Assembly: GCA_045644765.1 (NCBI GenBank) | Contig: JAZRHM010000010.1 | Span: 1-64,000 of the forward strand | DNA length: 64,000 nucleotides | Direction of reading: 5' to 3' | DNA from: JAFTYO01 sp045644765 | GTDB taxonomy: Bacteria; Pseudomonadota; Alphaproteobacteria; RF32; CAG-239 | Shown here: positions 37,757-46,727 of the stretch, one piece after another | How the letters are laid out: each line of letters starts with the position of its first letter | Position numbering within the stretch: the stretch's first letter is position 1 | Position numbers and translations under genes: made by a program | Notes under the pieces: model-generated | The model's database searches: none | Seen by the model: the letters and a program-made list of their open reading frames with translations, nothing else | Told to the model about the DNA's origin: nothing

Positions 37757-38485
37757 ATGAAATTAGTTAAGAACAATCAATACGGAAGAATCCTTCTTTC
37801 GAAGTATGGTGCAGATGAGCAGATATTTTCGAGCAACGTGTATAAACAAAATACACGAGCGAGAAAATGTCAATTAGATGCGCCACAATACGGAAGAAGT
37901 ATGGTGGAGATGCTTGGCGTCTTGGCCATTATAGGTGTATTATCTGTAGGTGCTATTGCAGGATATTCTAAAGCGATGTTTAAACAAAAGATAAATAAAA
38001 CTGTCAATGAAATATCTCATATGGTTGCTAGTATAAGAACTGCTTTTAATGGGAAATACGAAGAACTTGACAGTGACAATATTGATTTAATGAAAAATCT
38101 TAATATCGTTCCTGAAAACATGTGGCATGAAAATAATTTAAGTAGCACTTTTGGAGGCAATATCAGTATATATGGTATAAGTGAATCAAATTATATATCT
38201 TTTGCAATAAACTACATGAATTTATCTTCCGATGCCTGTATACAATTAGCATCACAAAATTGGTCATACGACAACGGATTTTTATTGGTAGGCGCCTGCG
38301 GATACTATGCTTGTGATAGTGCATATATAGGAGATACTATAAGAGATGGTACAGAACAAGAATTTCCAACCGACGAAGGCGACGCTTATACTCCTTACTG
38401 GCAAGGATCCATGTCCTTAAAAACTGCCACTCTCGGATGCACATGTCCTGATAACGAGTGTTCTATCATGTTAGGATTTAAATAA
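37757..38485 (+). CDS. Type IV pilin-like protein (GRSMVEMLGV family), copy 2, with enlarged leader
   Basis: This 242-residue protein shares with the gene at 27273 the segment GRSMVEMLGVLAIIGVLS and GYSKAM, with Gly(-1) at residue 46 and Glu(+5) at 51. The downstream region is different in sequence but also contains Cys pairs near the end (TLGCTCPDNECS). Its leader is 46 residues, against 10 in copy 1. A second QYGR at residues 8-11 shows that 36 residues were inserted between Gly10 and Arg47. The start at 37757 (AGGAG nine bases upstream) is preferred over a TTG at 37754. It is monocistronic and convergent with pflA, with two bases between the stops. Cleavage by a prepilin peptidase is uncertain with so long a leader. 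Confidence 0.8.
   Translation: MKLVKNNQYGRILLSKYGADEQIFSSNVYKQNTRARKCQLDAPQYGRSMVEMLGVLAIIGVLSVGAIAGYSKAMFKQKINKTVNEISHMVASIRTAFNGKYEELDSDNIDLMKNLNIVPENMWHENNLSSTFGGNISIYGISESNYISFAINYMNLSSDACIQLASQNWSYDNGFLLVGACGYYACDSAYIGDTIRDGTEQEFPTDEGDAYTPYWQGSMSLKTATLGCTCPDNECSIMLGFK
37778..37898 (+). repeat. In-frame palindromic insertion with 13-bp flanking direct repeats
   Basis: The 13-mer CAATACGGAAGAA occurs at 37778-37790 and 37886-37898, exactly 108 bases apart. Between them lies an imperfect hairpin symmetric about 37846: TGGTGC (37807-37812) pairs with GCGCCA (37880-37885) with one G-T wobble, ATTTT (37825-37829) with AAAAT (37864-37868), and CGTGTAT (37837-37843) with ATACACG (37851-37857). 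The reading frame stays open through it. Size, palindromy and in-frame position recall Rickettsia palindromic elements; no sequence relation to a named family is claimed. Confidence 0.65.
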
Positions 38486-38487
38486 AC

Positions 38488-39243
38488 TTACATAGCGTAT
38501 AATGTTTTTATATTCAAATCTTCCAAAACTTTTGCCAACTGTTTTACGGTTTCTTTTTCTGGTTCCGGAGTATCTTTTAAAGGATAATCAAGACCCAATT
38601 CTTTCCACTTATACACCCCATGTTGATGATAAGGCAACAATTCAACAAGCTCAACATTTTCATATTCTTTAATAAACGCAGCAAACTTTTGCGCATATTC
38701 TACAGTATCATTAAAATTAGGCACAATTACCCAACGTATCCACGTTCTGATATTTTTTTGTTTAAGCACATCTAAAAAAGCATATGTTTTTTCATTTCCC
38801 ATACCGGTCAAATTTTTATGCTCGGCACTCACCAAATGTTTAACATCAAGCATCACCAAATCGGTATTATCCAATAAAGATAAAACTGTTTCATCCACAT
38901 TTGTTGTGCCGGCAGTGTCTAACGCTATATGTATATTATGTTGTTTTAAGCTTTCAAAAACAGGTAACAAGACTTGTTTTTGCATCAAAGGTTCTCCGCC
39001 GGAAAAAGTCACACCTCCATGTGAGAAAGTCATAAAATTTTCATACTTTAAAACTTCATCAACAACCTCTTGTGCTGACACCTGTTTTCCGCCATTAAAG
39101 TTCCAAGTATCCGGATTATGACAATATTTACATCTTAAAGGACATCCTTGTAAAAACACCACAAAACGGATTCCCGGACCATCAACGGTTCCACCGCTTT
39201 CATAAGAATGCACCCTTAATTGTAAATTTGTTAAATCTGACAT
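38488..39243 (-). CDS. pflA: Pyruvate formate-lyase activating enzyme
   Basis: This 251-residue radical SAM enzyme installs the glycyl radical on PflB. The iron-sulfur cluster ligands are Cys34, Cys38 and Cys41 in GCPLRCKYCHNPDTW, and the GGEPL motif appears as TFSGGEPLMQ. An N-terminal SYESGGTVDGPGIRFVVFLQ is typical of PflA. AGGAG lies seven bases before the ATG. It lies 72 bases downstream of pflB on the same strand, with a hairpin between them. Confidence 0.95.
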   Translation of the reverse strand: MSDLTNLQLRVHSYESGGTVDGPGIRFVVFLQGCPLRCKYCHNPDTWNFNGGKQVSAQEVVDEVLKYENFMTFSHGGVTFSGGEPLMQKQVLLPVFESLKQHNIHIALDTAGTTNVDETVLSLLDNTDLVMLDVKHLVSAEHKNLTGMGNEKTYAFLDVLKQKNIRTWIRWVIVPNFNDTVEYAQKFAAFIKEYENVELVELLPYHQHGVYKWKELGLDYPLKDTPEPEKETVKQLAKVLEDLNIKTLYAM

Positions 39244-39263
39244 TAATATCTCCTGTTATCAAT

Positions 39264-39297
39264 AAAAAGGCGACTCTGACATAACATCAGAATCGCC
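39264..39297 (-). terminator. Terminator or attenuator between pflB and pflA
   Basis: On minus, GGCGATTCTGA and TCAGAGTCGCC form an 11-bp stem with one G-T wobble around a 7-base loop, followed by T5. It lies directly after the pflB stop and should lower transcription into pflA. Confidence 0.8.
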
Positions 39298-39315
39298 CAT
39301 ATCAATCATAACCAA

Positions 39316-41556
39316 TTAAATTTTTTCGTGGAAAGTTCTGGAAATAACATCCAATTGTTGTTCACGAGTTAATTTAATGAAGTTTACGGCATATCCGGAA
39401 ACACGAATTGTAAGTTGCGGATATTCTTCCGGATGTTCCATAGCATCTTGCAATGTTTCACGATTTAAAACGTTAACATTGATATGTTGACCATCATTAC
39501 CGCAATAGCCGTCTAACAAGCTAACCAAGTTATCAACTTGGATATCACGTGTTTTACCTAAAGAGTTAGGAATGATGGTAAATGTATTTGAGATACCATC
39601 TTGTGCATGTTGGAACGGCAACTTAGCAACTGAGCATAAAGATGCAACAGCGCCGTTTGTATCACGTCCGTGAAGTGGGTTTGCACCTGGTGCAAAAGGA
39701 ACGCCGGCTTTACGTCCGTCAGGTGTAGAACCTGTTTTCTTACCATATACAACGTTTGATGTAATGGTCAAAACAGATTGTGTCGGAACTGCATTACGAT
39801 AAATCGGCAAACGACGGATTTTATCCATAAATTGTTTAACAACTCTTCTTGCAATTTCATCAACTCTTTCATCGTTGTTACCATATTTCGGATAATCACC
39901 CTCGATTTCAAAATCTGTAGCCAAACCTCTTTCATCACGAATGATTTTAACTTTTGCATGTTTAACTGCAGAAAGAGAGTCTACAACAATTGAGAAACCG
40001 GCAATACCGCAACCTAATGTTCTGACCACTTCTTTATCATGTAAAGCCATCATAGATTTTTCGTAAGAATATTTATCATGCATATAGTGAATAATGTTCA
40101 ATGCATTTACATATGTTTCGGCAAGCCAATCCATCATCTTGTCAAATTTGCGTTCTAATTCGCCAATTTCCAAATATTCGGTTGTAATTGGAGCAAATTC
40201 AGGACCAATTTGTTCACCTGATTTTTCATCTCTACCGCCGTTGATTGCATAAAGCAATGCTTTTGCAAGGTTTGCACGAGCACCGAAGAATTGCATTTGT
40301 TTACCGATTCTCATTGGAGATACGCAACAAGCAATACCATAATCATCACCAAAGAAACCGCGCATCAAGTCATCGTTTTCATATTGGATTGATGATGTAT
40401 CGATAGAAACTTTAGCACAGAATTTTTTGAAAGCTTCAGGTAAATGGTTAGACCACAAAACAGTTAAGTTCGGTTCCGGAGCAGGTCCTAAGTTGTACAA
40501 TGTATGCAAAATTCTGAAAGAGTTCTTTGTAACCAAAGTTCTTCCGTCGATTCCCATACCACCGATAGATTCTGTTACCCATACAGGGTCACCTGAGAAC
40601 AATTCGTTATATTCCGGAGTTCTTAAGAAACGAACCATACGCAATTTGATAACCAAATCGTCCATCATTTCTTGAGCCTCAGCTTCTGTGATAACACCGT
40701 TTCTGATATCACGTTCAATATAAATATCTAAGAATGTAGAAATACGACCCAAAGACATAGCTGCACCGTTTTGGTCTTTAATTGCAGCCAAATAACCTAA
40801 ATATGTCCATTGAATGGCTTCTCTTGCATTTTCAGCAGGTTTTGAAATGTCTAATCCATAACTTGCGGCCATTGTCTTCATATCTTTTAATGCTTTGATT
40901 TGTTCAGCTAATTCTTCACGTTCACGAATAACTGTTTCTGTCATGCTGGCCAAATTTGACATATTTTTCTGATCATTTTTATCTTCGATCAATCTGTCAA
41001 TACCATACAAAGCAATACGACGATAGTCACCGATAATACGTCCGCGACCGTAAGCATCAGGAAGTCCGGTTACGATACCGCTCTTACGACAAGCTCTGAT
41101 ATCAGGAGTATAAGCATCAAAAACGCCATCATTGTGAGTTTTGCGATATGTAGTGAAAACTTCGGTCAATTTCGGATCCAAAGCCAAATTATATGCTTGG
41201 CATGAACCTTCAACCATACGATAACCGCCATAAGGCATCAAAGCACGTTTTAACGGTTTGTCTGTTTGTAAACCGACAATGATTTCATTTTCTTGATCAA
41301 TATATCCGGCGCCATGTGATGTAATTGAAGATACAACAGAAGTATCTGCATCTAACAAACCATTGTTAGCACGTTCTTGCTTCATCAAGTCGGCAACAGT
41401 TTCCCACATTTTCTTTGTACGATTCGTAGCCGGTGCCAAGAACGAGTCATCACCTTCATACGGAGTGTAGTTTAATGTAATAAAATCGCGAACATTAACT
41501 TCGTTCTGCCATTTATTAGTTTTGAAGCCTTCCCAGGCCTTAATTGGATTATCCAT
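39316..41556 (-). CDS. pflB: Formate C-acetyltransferase (pyruvate formate-lyase)
   Basis: This 746-residue glycyl-radical enzyme splits pyruvate and CoA into acetyl-CoA and formate without oxygen. The active-site pair Cys410-Cys411 is in GIACCVSPMRIGKQ, and the radical Gly721 is in RVSGYAVNFIKLT near the C terminus. Substrate-site sequences such as FLAPATNRTKKMWETVADL and YGRGRIIGDYRRIALYG agree with E. coli PflB. AAGGA lies about ten bases before ATG 41556. Together with pflA it shows a fermentative capacity. The long upstream AT-rich region (41557-41720) may hold an oxygen-responsive promoter, but no clear FNR box was seen. Confidence 0.97.
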   Translation of the reverse strand: MDNPIKAWEGFKTNKWQNEVNVRDFITLNYTPYEGDDSFLAPATNRTKKMWETVADLMKQERANNGLLDADTSVVSSITSHGAGYIDQENEIIVGLQTDKPLKRALMPYGGYRMVEGSCQAYNLALDPKLTEVFTTYRKTHNDGVFDAYTPDIRACRKSGIVTGLPDAYGRGRIIGDYRRIALYGIDRLIEDKNDQKNMSNLASMTETVIREREELAEQIKALKDMKTMAASYGLDISKPAENAREAIQWTYLGYLAAIKDQNGAAMSLGRISTFLDIYIERDIRNGVITEAEAQEMMDDLVIKLRMVRFLRTPEYNELFSGDPVWVTESIGGMGIDGRTLVTKNSFRILHTLYNLGPAPEPNLTVLWSNHLPEAFKKFCAKVSIDTSSIQYENDDLMRGFFGDDYGIACCVSPMRIGKQMQFFGARANLAKALLYAINGGRDEKSGEQIGPEFAPITTEYLEIGELERKFDKMMDWLAETYVNALNIIHYMHDKYSYEKSMMALHDKEVVRTLGCGIAGFSIVVDSLSAVKHAKVKIIRDERGLATDFEIEGDYPKYGNNDERVDEIARRVVKQFMDKIRRLPIYRNAVPTQSVLTITSNVVYGKKTGSTPDGRKAGVPFAPGANPLHGRDTNGAVASLCSVAKLPFQHAQDGISNTFTIIPNSLGKTRDIQVDNLVSLLDGYCGNDGQHINVNVLNRETLQDAMEHPEEYPQLTIRVSGYAVNFIKLTREQQLDVISRTFHEKI

Positions 41557-41721
41557 TATAATACATCCTTTTTTTTACAGTTAATACAAACACTTAAAGA
41601 CAAAAACATGCTCGTTTTACAAGGCCATATTTTTATCTCTTTTAATTTTCGCGCATAATATAGCACAAAACATTTTATTTATCTAGTAAAAAAAACATAT
41701 TTTTTTATAAAAAAACAAACC

Positions 41722-41754
41722 AAAAAAAAGAGGGGAAACCCCTCCTTTTTTTTT
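41722..41754. terminator. Bidirectional terminator after the large pilin-like gene
   Basis: GAGGGG (41730-41735), a 3-base loop and CCCCTC (41739-41744) are flanked by A8 on the left and T9 on the right. On minus it follows the stop of the gene ending at 41753. Confidence 0.85.
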
Positions 41755-44700
41755 ACCATGGATCATCATATCTAAGCGTCGGATCATCTAAACGATTAAG
41801 ATAATCAGTGTTCTGACCCGGTCCTGATCCGCTTGGTGAATTATCCATCACATTACCGGATTTATGATAACCTCTTCTAAAATTGTTAAGTTGGTCATAC
41901 TGGTCAACATATTTAGCATCATTACCGGAATCAAATATGTTAGTTCTGTCAAAGTAACAATAAACAGTTGCATAAGCCTCTATGGTACCTGTTTGTACAG
42001 GGAACACATTCCAATAATATCTGTCCTGATCAACATTTTGTGGACTGTCTCCCAACACTCTTGCTATAACGCTGGTATAATGGTTAGCGGGGTATACAAA
42101 CCCTGTAATTGCAGACCAACCAACAAACTTATCAGCATTTGCAGCCACATCTGCAGGAGACCTTGGAGAATTTTCATCTCCATTAACAAAATTACGATTT
42201 CCCGTATAACCAAGTTCTTGTGGAATCACCTTACTTCTAAGCCATGTGCTTTGCTGAAAATATAATGGCTTAGGATGTTCTTTACCTGCATTATCTCCTT
42301 CATCATAACCTAAATAGTATATTGTTGATCCAGGTGATCCAGGTATTGTTGCCGATTTTGTTGTAGCAATAGCATAGTCTTTAGCTTTAGAAGTATTATC
42401 ATTACCTATTTGCTCAACATTTCCACCCCCAGGTAGAATCACCAAACGTGTCGTTTCGTCGACTGGATTTATATGTGGATTATAAGCTTTAGCTTCGTCA
42501 AATTTGGATGTAGCTTGCGCCATCTGGAAACCTGCCGGTGTAAGTGTCATCAACTTTGCATGCCCCGGAGGACATTGTGGAGCCGGCACAATTCCTAAAA
42601 ACGGAGATGCCCACCTACTTGAGCCTTGAAGATCCCCCCCTGAAGTTTCCACAACATCCGTAACCCCTTTAGCTATAACCTGGTCACCACCACCTATGTT
42701 ACTTATATCCGGCTCAATTCGTTCTATATTTATATCGTCTTGATACGTATTTGTAACAACATATATACCTTTATTGATAAAGTCCGGTAAAATGTCGCTC
42801 AAGCGAGCCCCGCCTCTGCTGGTCAGTTTGATATCATGCATCACAGATGTATATGCCGGATTCACCATATATCTGTCATATCCTGTGCCTGCAGCTTTAC
42901 CGGAATTATAGTCAGCACGGGCGCCGTCAGTATAGTATGTGCCTATTGCATAATCCAATGCATATATAGGTTCAACAACAGCTCCATTAGAATCTACAGA
43001 GTTTGACACAAAGCGACTTGCTTCAACGTAGCCCACACCATCATCTGCATCATATGGTCTGTCTCCTTTACCAGCTATTTGACTTTCAAGCGAAATAGCA
43101 CCTCGACGGATGTATACACTTGCATTATTAGTATTATTCGTAACCGTATCCGTAGCCGTAACCAAATTAGAATGAGGATCTGATGAATAGTCAACTTCCA
43201 TAACAAGGGGTCCGTTTGCTCCGATAACAGAAGCCTGCAATTTTTCCTCATCAATTTTGAGAGGAACGTCCTTTCCACTACCGGTTGTACTGCTTTTAAC
43301 TTCAAGAACCTTTGTGCTACCGCCATCAGCATTTACTTGAAAATAGTTCGAAGTATTCACCTTTGCTTCTGATGAATTTATATCTGTGTATTTTGCATTA
43401 ACAGTAACCGAATTCTCCCACATACTTGGATCAAGAGATTGTCCCTTCAATACAATAGCTTCATTTTGCAAATAAACCTCACCATCAACTCTTTTTGCAT
43501 ATACCTCAACTCTATCTTCGGCACTTAATAAAGCATTTCCCACACCTAATATCAACTCTGATTGAGTATCTCCCCCACCATCCTTACCATAAAGTTCTGT
43601 AGTATCTTTATTAATTAACATTCTTGTTTCGCTAGCAGTATCTGTTGACGATATACCATTTACATCAGCTGTCAACCACCAATTATACTGATAACTCTCA
43701 TTTTCTGTGAAAGATGAATCGCCCGATTTTGCACCGGCTCTTAATATGCCGGCATCCATCTCACGGCTTGCCACTTGTTGTGTTGCCTCTAACCTTCCTG
43801 TTATAAGAGCATTACCGTCAACCTCAAGCATTCTATCCTCAAAGTTAGTATTATTTGTTAAAAGAGTTGATATAACACCTGACGCCGTTTTACCCGCATC
43901 ATCGATTGTTGTTTTACCCATTAAATATGTTTCATCTGTAACATGAAGCTCCGAATCTGCCTTAACATAAGCTACCGAACCGTCTCCAACTGCAGTAAGA
44001 ACATCACCTTTACTACCATCAGGATAAGTAGTATGTCCGGCACCTTCAAGCAACTGTACCTGACTTTTATCTGCATAGATATAGCGTGCTCCTTCAGGAC
44101 CCGCTGCAAACACGTTACCTTCTTGTGTGGCAACATATGTATCAACATTTACATTTGCTACATCCTCGGCAAATGAAACTGCGGCATCAGCCCCTTCTTC
44201 GCCGTTGTTTACAAAAAGGGAAACATCAGTGTCTGTTGCACTAATTATCTCAGCACCTTCATTACCGAAAAACAAATGAGGTGTAGACCCATCCTCTTCT
44301 ACTCCGAAAAAGCCTTGCAAAGCTTCAAGGTTTCCGTCAACCCAAGCCGATTTAGAATCGGCAAGCACCAAACCATATGACGGATTGGTAGCATCATCTC
44401 CGGTAAGCGTATCTTCCGTAGCACCGACAATCATCTTTTGAACACCTAAAATCTGGCGCATAACAGATGTGTCACCATCACCGGGGAGACCACCCATATA
44501 TAAATCTGTAGTCATGGTGTTACGCCATTCTTCACCTTCAGGTACTGGTGTCCTTTGCAAATATTTTTCATTTTCCAAAGCACCTGAGGTAGCAGAGTTT
44601 ATTGCCTCTGATGAAGCAACAACAATCGAACCAGGTTGTGAAGATGTAAATCCAAGTTGGTTCAAACCGCTTGAATCAAGGCTCCAAACACCACCTACAC

Positions 44701-45193
44701 CTTTTGCTTCTCCATCGGTGTCTACATAACCACCATTGCTTCCGATCATGGAAGCAATTCTGGCAGCACGCATCTGTCCGATATCGGTTTTTCTAGGAAG
44801 ATGAACAAAAGCTGTAACAGAATCAGCAGTTCTTCTAACGCTAACAGTTGGTGTACCAAAATTTTTCAGTTCATCAAAAGAATATCCATACGGCAAATAT
44901 GGAGCAAGTGTAGCCAATGTAATATTTGCCGTACTTTCATCTGTTTTTAATGCTCCTGTCACCGGATCTAAAAGAGCTTGATAATTTGTCCCCACATAGT
45001 TATCTACCGCCTTAGAAAGCGTGCGAACATGTGATGCCGTGTTAATATCTTGTAACTCAGTCGTACGTTCAGCAGACTTTTTATATAAGGTCGGCGTAAC
45101 AAGAGCAATCAAAGCAAGCATGGCCATTGCCTCGACCATCATGGAACCGCCCTGATTTATCTTTTTTAATATTTTTTTACGTATATCAGTCAT
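41753..45193 (-). CDS. Very large pilin-like / PilV-type adhesin
   Basis: This 1,146-residue protein starts with a basic leader (MTDIRKKILKKINQGG) and then SMMVE with Glu at +5 from the second Gly and a hydrophobic helix (AMAMLALIALVTPTLYKKS). This prepilin-type start, followed by a helix (SHVRTLSKAVDNYV), resembles PilV minor tip adhesins of conjugative type IV pili. The remainder is a long Ser/Thr/Asn/Asp-rich beta-type region with phage-tail-fibre-like texture and a C-terminal domain with isolated Cys (APQCPPGHA, TVYCYFD). The start 45193 is set by GGAG in TTAGGAGAAAAGAT; the frame upstream overlaps the previous gene. It is the second gene of a two-gene unit. Function as a surface adhesin is inferred. 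Confidence 0.7.
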   Translation of the reverse strand: MTDIRKKILKKINQGGSMMVEAMAMLALIALVTPTLYKKSAERTTELQDINTASHVRTLSKAVDNYVGTNYQALLDPVTGALKTDESTANITLATLAPYLPYGYSFDELKNFGTPTVSVRRTADSVTAFVHLPRKTDIGQMRAARIASMIGSNGGYVDTDGEAKGVGGVWSLDSSGLNQLGFTSSQPGSIVVASSEAINSATSGALENEKYLQRTPVPEGEEWRNTMTTDLYMGGLPGDGDTSVMRQILGVQKMIVGATEDTLTGDDATNPSYGLVLADSKSAWVDGNLEALQGFFGVEEDGSTPHLFFGNEGAEIISATDTDVSLFVNNGEEGADAAVSFAEDVANVNVDTYVATQEGNVFAAGPEGARYIYADKSQVQLLEGAGHTTYPDGSKGDVLTAVGDGSVAYVKADSELHVTDETYLMGKTTIDDAGKTASGVISTLLTNNTNFEDRMLEVDGNALITGRLEATQQVASREMDAGILRAGAKSGDSSFTENESYQYNWWLTADVNGISSTDTASETRMLINKDTTELYGKDGGGDTQSELILGVGNALLSAEDRVEVYAKRVDGEVYLQNEAIVLKGQSLDPSMWENSVTVNAKYTDINSSEAKVNTSNYFQVNADGGSTKVLEVKSSTTGSGKDVPLKIDEEKLQASVIGANGPLVMEVDYSSDPHSNLVTATDTVTNNTNNASVYIRRGAISLESQIAGKGDRPYDADDGVGYVEASRFVSNSVDSNGAVVEPIYALDYAIGTYYTDGARADYNSGKAAGTGYDRYMVNPAYTSVMHDIKLTSRGGARLSDILPDFINKGIYVVTNTYQDDINIERIEPDISNIGGGDQVIAKGVTDVVETSGGDLQGSSRWASPFLGIVPAPQCPPGHAKLMTLTPAGFQMAQATSKFDEAKAYNPHINPVDETTRLVILPGGGNVEQIGNDNTSKAKDYAIATTKSATIPGSPGSTIYYLGYDEGDNAGKEHPKPLYFQQSTWLRSKVIPQELGYTGNRNFVNGDENSPRSPADVAANADKFVGWSAITGFVYPANHYTSVIARVLGDSPQNVDQDRYYWNVFPVQTGTIEAYATVYCYFDRTNIFDSGNDAKYVDQYDQLNNFRRGYHKSGNVMDNSPSGSGPGQNTDYLNRLDDPTLRYDDPW

Positions 45194-45203
45194 ATCTTTT
45201 CTC

Positions 45204-45929
45204 CTAACCGTAAATCTGCTGTATTGCATAAAAACAGTGAACACCTTCTTCATTACATTTCATGTCTACAAAATCTGCATCAGTTTTCACTGCCTCAAAA
45301 ATCTCATGGTATTGAAACTCCGGATCACCTACTTTTGCACCGGATTCATCAAACTCTTGTACCTTTTTACCACCGCTTAGCACCAACTTACTATTAATGG
45401 TATCTGTATAGCCAAAGCTTTTTCCATACCCTCTGGCTTTGGACATAAAACCTAAAACATCGGCATTAGGCATGCTGTTTGTTTTGTTTATCCATCTTGA
45501 AGGAATCGGCCTGAATGAAACTACATATATACCGGTATATTCATCACTGCAACAACTACCATCTCCACCTGAAATGCATTGCTGTGACATATCATCATAA
45601 GAAAGGCAAAAAACTTTGGTTACAACAGCTCCGTCTTCCTTGTAGCCAACCGGTAAATATTGTGTAACAACAGATTTTAAATCACCCTTTGCATCAGCTG
45701 TCGTACTGTTATAACCATATCCGGGATAATACGGAACAGTTGATTGCCCTATTTTATCTGTTGCTTGTGAATTAAGATAATCTTTTACTGCATTATGTTG
45801 AGCAAAAAATTTGGTCACAACAACACCTGCTTTTGTTTCAGCGTGCACACGATCCAAATCCGCTCTGACAGAGATATTGAACGAATATAAAATTGTAATA
45901 AATGTTGCAATTATTACCCATAAATACAT
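45204..45929 (-). CDS. Membrane-anchored protein paired with the large pilin-like adhesin
   Basis: I do not recognise a family. The product of about 241 residues (ATG 45929; a GTG at 45941 is possible) has one N-terminal helix (MYLWVIIATFITILYSFNI), then an extracytoplasmic domain with Cys clusters (VFCLSYDDMSQQC, GSCCSDE, MKCNEEGVHC). The helix and following amphipathic segment (AGVVVTKFFAQHNAVKDYL) resemble a pilin stalk but lack the Gly(-1) processing site. It ends 10 bases before the start of the 1,146-residue pilin-like gene, so the two are probably made together. A chaperone, minor pilin or anchor role is conjecture. Confidence 0.6.
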   Translation of the reverse strand: MYLWVIIATFITILYSFNISVRADLDRVHAETKAGVVVTKFFAQHNAVKDYLNSQATDKIGQSTVPYYPGYGYNSTTADAKGDLKSVVTQYLPVGYKEDGAVVTKVFCLSYDDMSQQCISGGDGSCCSDEYTGIYVVSFRPIPSRWINKTNSMPNADVLGFMSKARGYGKSFGYTDTINSKLVLSGGKKVQEFDESGAKVGDPEFQYHEIFEAVKTDADFVDMKCNEEGVHCFYAIQQIYG

Positions 45930-46072
45930 ATTTTTTCTCACACAATAGACCTACTATATTTTGCATGATAACATACAATTTGTTTAAAATCCAACAATTA
46001 TATTGCTCATAGCAAAATATTCACAATTCTGTAACAGATATGTTTATAATATATTTCGGGTAAATTTTTAAT

Positions 46073-46104
46073 TAAAAAAAAAGATTGCCTTTTACAGACA
46101 ATCT
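46073..46104 (-). terminator. Terminator of the 46092-46672 small-gene pair
   Basis: On minus, AGATTGTC and GGCAATCT (one wobble) form an 8-bp stem followed by a T-rich run. The left arm lies inside the last codons of the 106-residue gene. Confidence 0.7.
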
Positions 46105-46412
46105 CCGGCATTTTGCGCAAACGTATTTTTCTTTATATGCTTTACCGCCACTTCATAATCAAGCGCAATATCTTCAATTTCATCAGAAAGTTCAAAAACA
46201 ACGGCTTTAGAAGAGTTTGCCAACATTTCTGCAACCTTATCATCTAAATAGTCTAGCAAGATGGTCTCATTTTCTTTACGATACAAAGTAGCGTGTTTAC
46301 CGCCATCGTACAATATAAAAGGTCTGACAGGCTCATCCGCACGACTTTTTATCAAAAAAACCAACACGCCTTCATGCGTAATTATAACTTCGTAGTCGCC
46401 TTCATTTTCCAT
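46092..46412 (-). CDS. Small uncharacterised protein, paralogue of the protein at 61600
   Basis: This 106-residue soluble protein has no family that I can name. It aligns over most of its length with the 105-residue product at 61600-61917: the shared pattern is Y(E/D)(V/I), a basic-hydrophobic strand, then PxxxYDGxxxAxLYR, an acidic strand pair and a VExx-D(E/D) segment leading to YxVxVxxIKK. The residues alternate like a small beta sheet. It begins two bases after the stop of the 89-residue gene, so the two are coupled. It ends with a terminator. No signal peptide is seen, so a cytoplasmic place is likely. Confidence 0.65.
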   Translation of the reverse strand: MENEGDYEVIITHEGVLVFLIKSRADEPVRPFILYDGGKHATLYRKENETILLDYLDDKVAEMLANSSKAVVFELSDEIEDIALDYEVAVKHIKKNTFAQNAGDCL

Positions 46413-46414
46413 TG

Positions 46415-46672
46415 CTAAAACATCTCCTTGCCTTTTTTAATCCACCTGGCAGAAAGCTTGGTCATCGCCTTATGTGTTGAATCAAACAACGCCTTGCCAA
46501 TGCCTAATTTTGGTGCTTTCACAAAATGATCGGCTAAATTTTCAGCACCGTTTAACACCACCTCGGCAACACTTAAGCCATAATCTGCCAACTTTGCGGC
46601 AACACCTGCTCCCACAAGAACACCGCCACACGCACCTTTAATGCATTTTCTAAGTTTATCTTCACTCAACAT
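46415..46672 (-). CDS. Small Gly/Ala-rich protein of unknown function
   Basis: This protein of about 85 residues (89 if the ATG at 46684 is used) has no recognised family. Residues of about 10-35 form a Gly/Ala-rich, moderately hydrophobic stretch (GACGGVLVGAGVAAKLADYG), followed by an amphipathic helix and a basic end (ARWIKKGKEMF). The start at 46672 is favoured since GGAG lies six bases upstream. It is followed two bases later by the 106-residue gene. It may associate with the membrane as a peripheral or small bitopic protein. Confidence 0.55.
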   Translation of the reverse strand: MLSEDKLRKCIKGACGGVLVGAGVAAKLADYGLSVAEVVLNGAENLADHFVKAPKLGIGKALFDSTHKAMTKLSARWIKKGKEMF

Positions 46673-46727
46673 TTTTCTCTCCATATTTGCCTATAATAAC
46701 AAAATATTTGAGTTTTGTCAAAATGTT

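Noticed and set aside
37754..37759. A TTG start for the second pilin-like gene
   Set aside because: An ATG three bases downstream has better spacing to AGGAG.
41864..42265. A 133-residue plus-strand frame within the large pilin-like gene
   Set aside because: It is antisense to a continuous 1,146-codon gene with a signal-type start and has no recognisable family.
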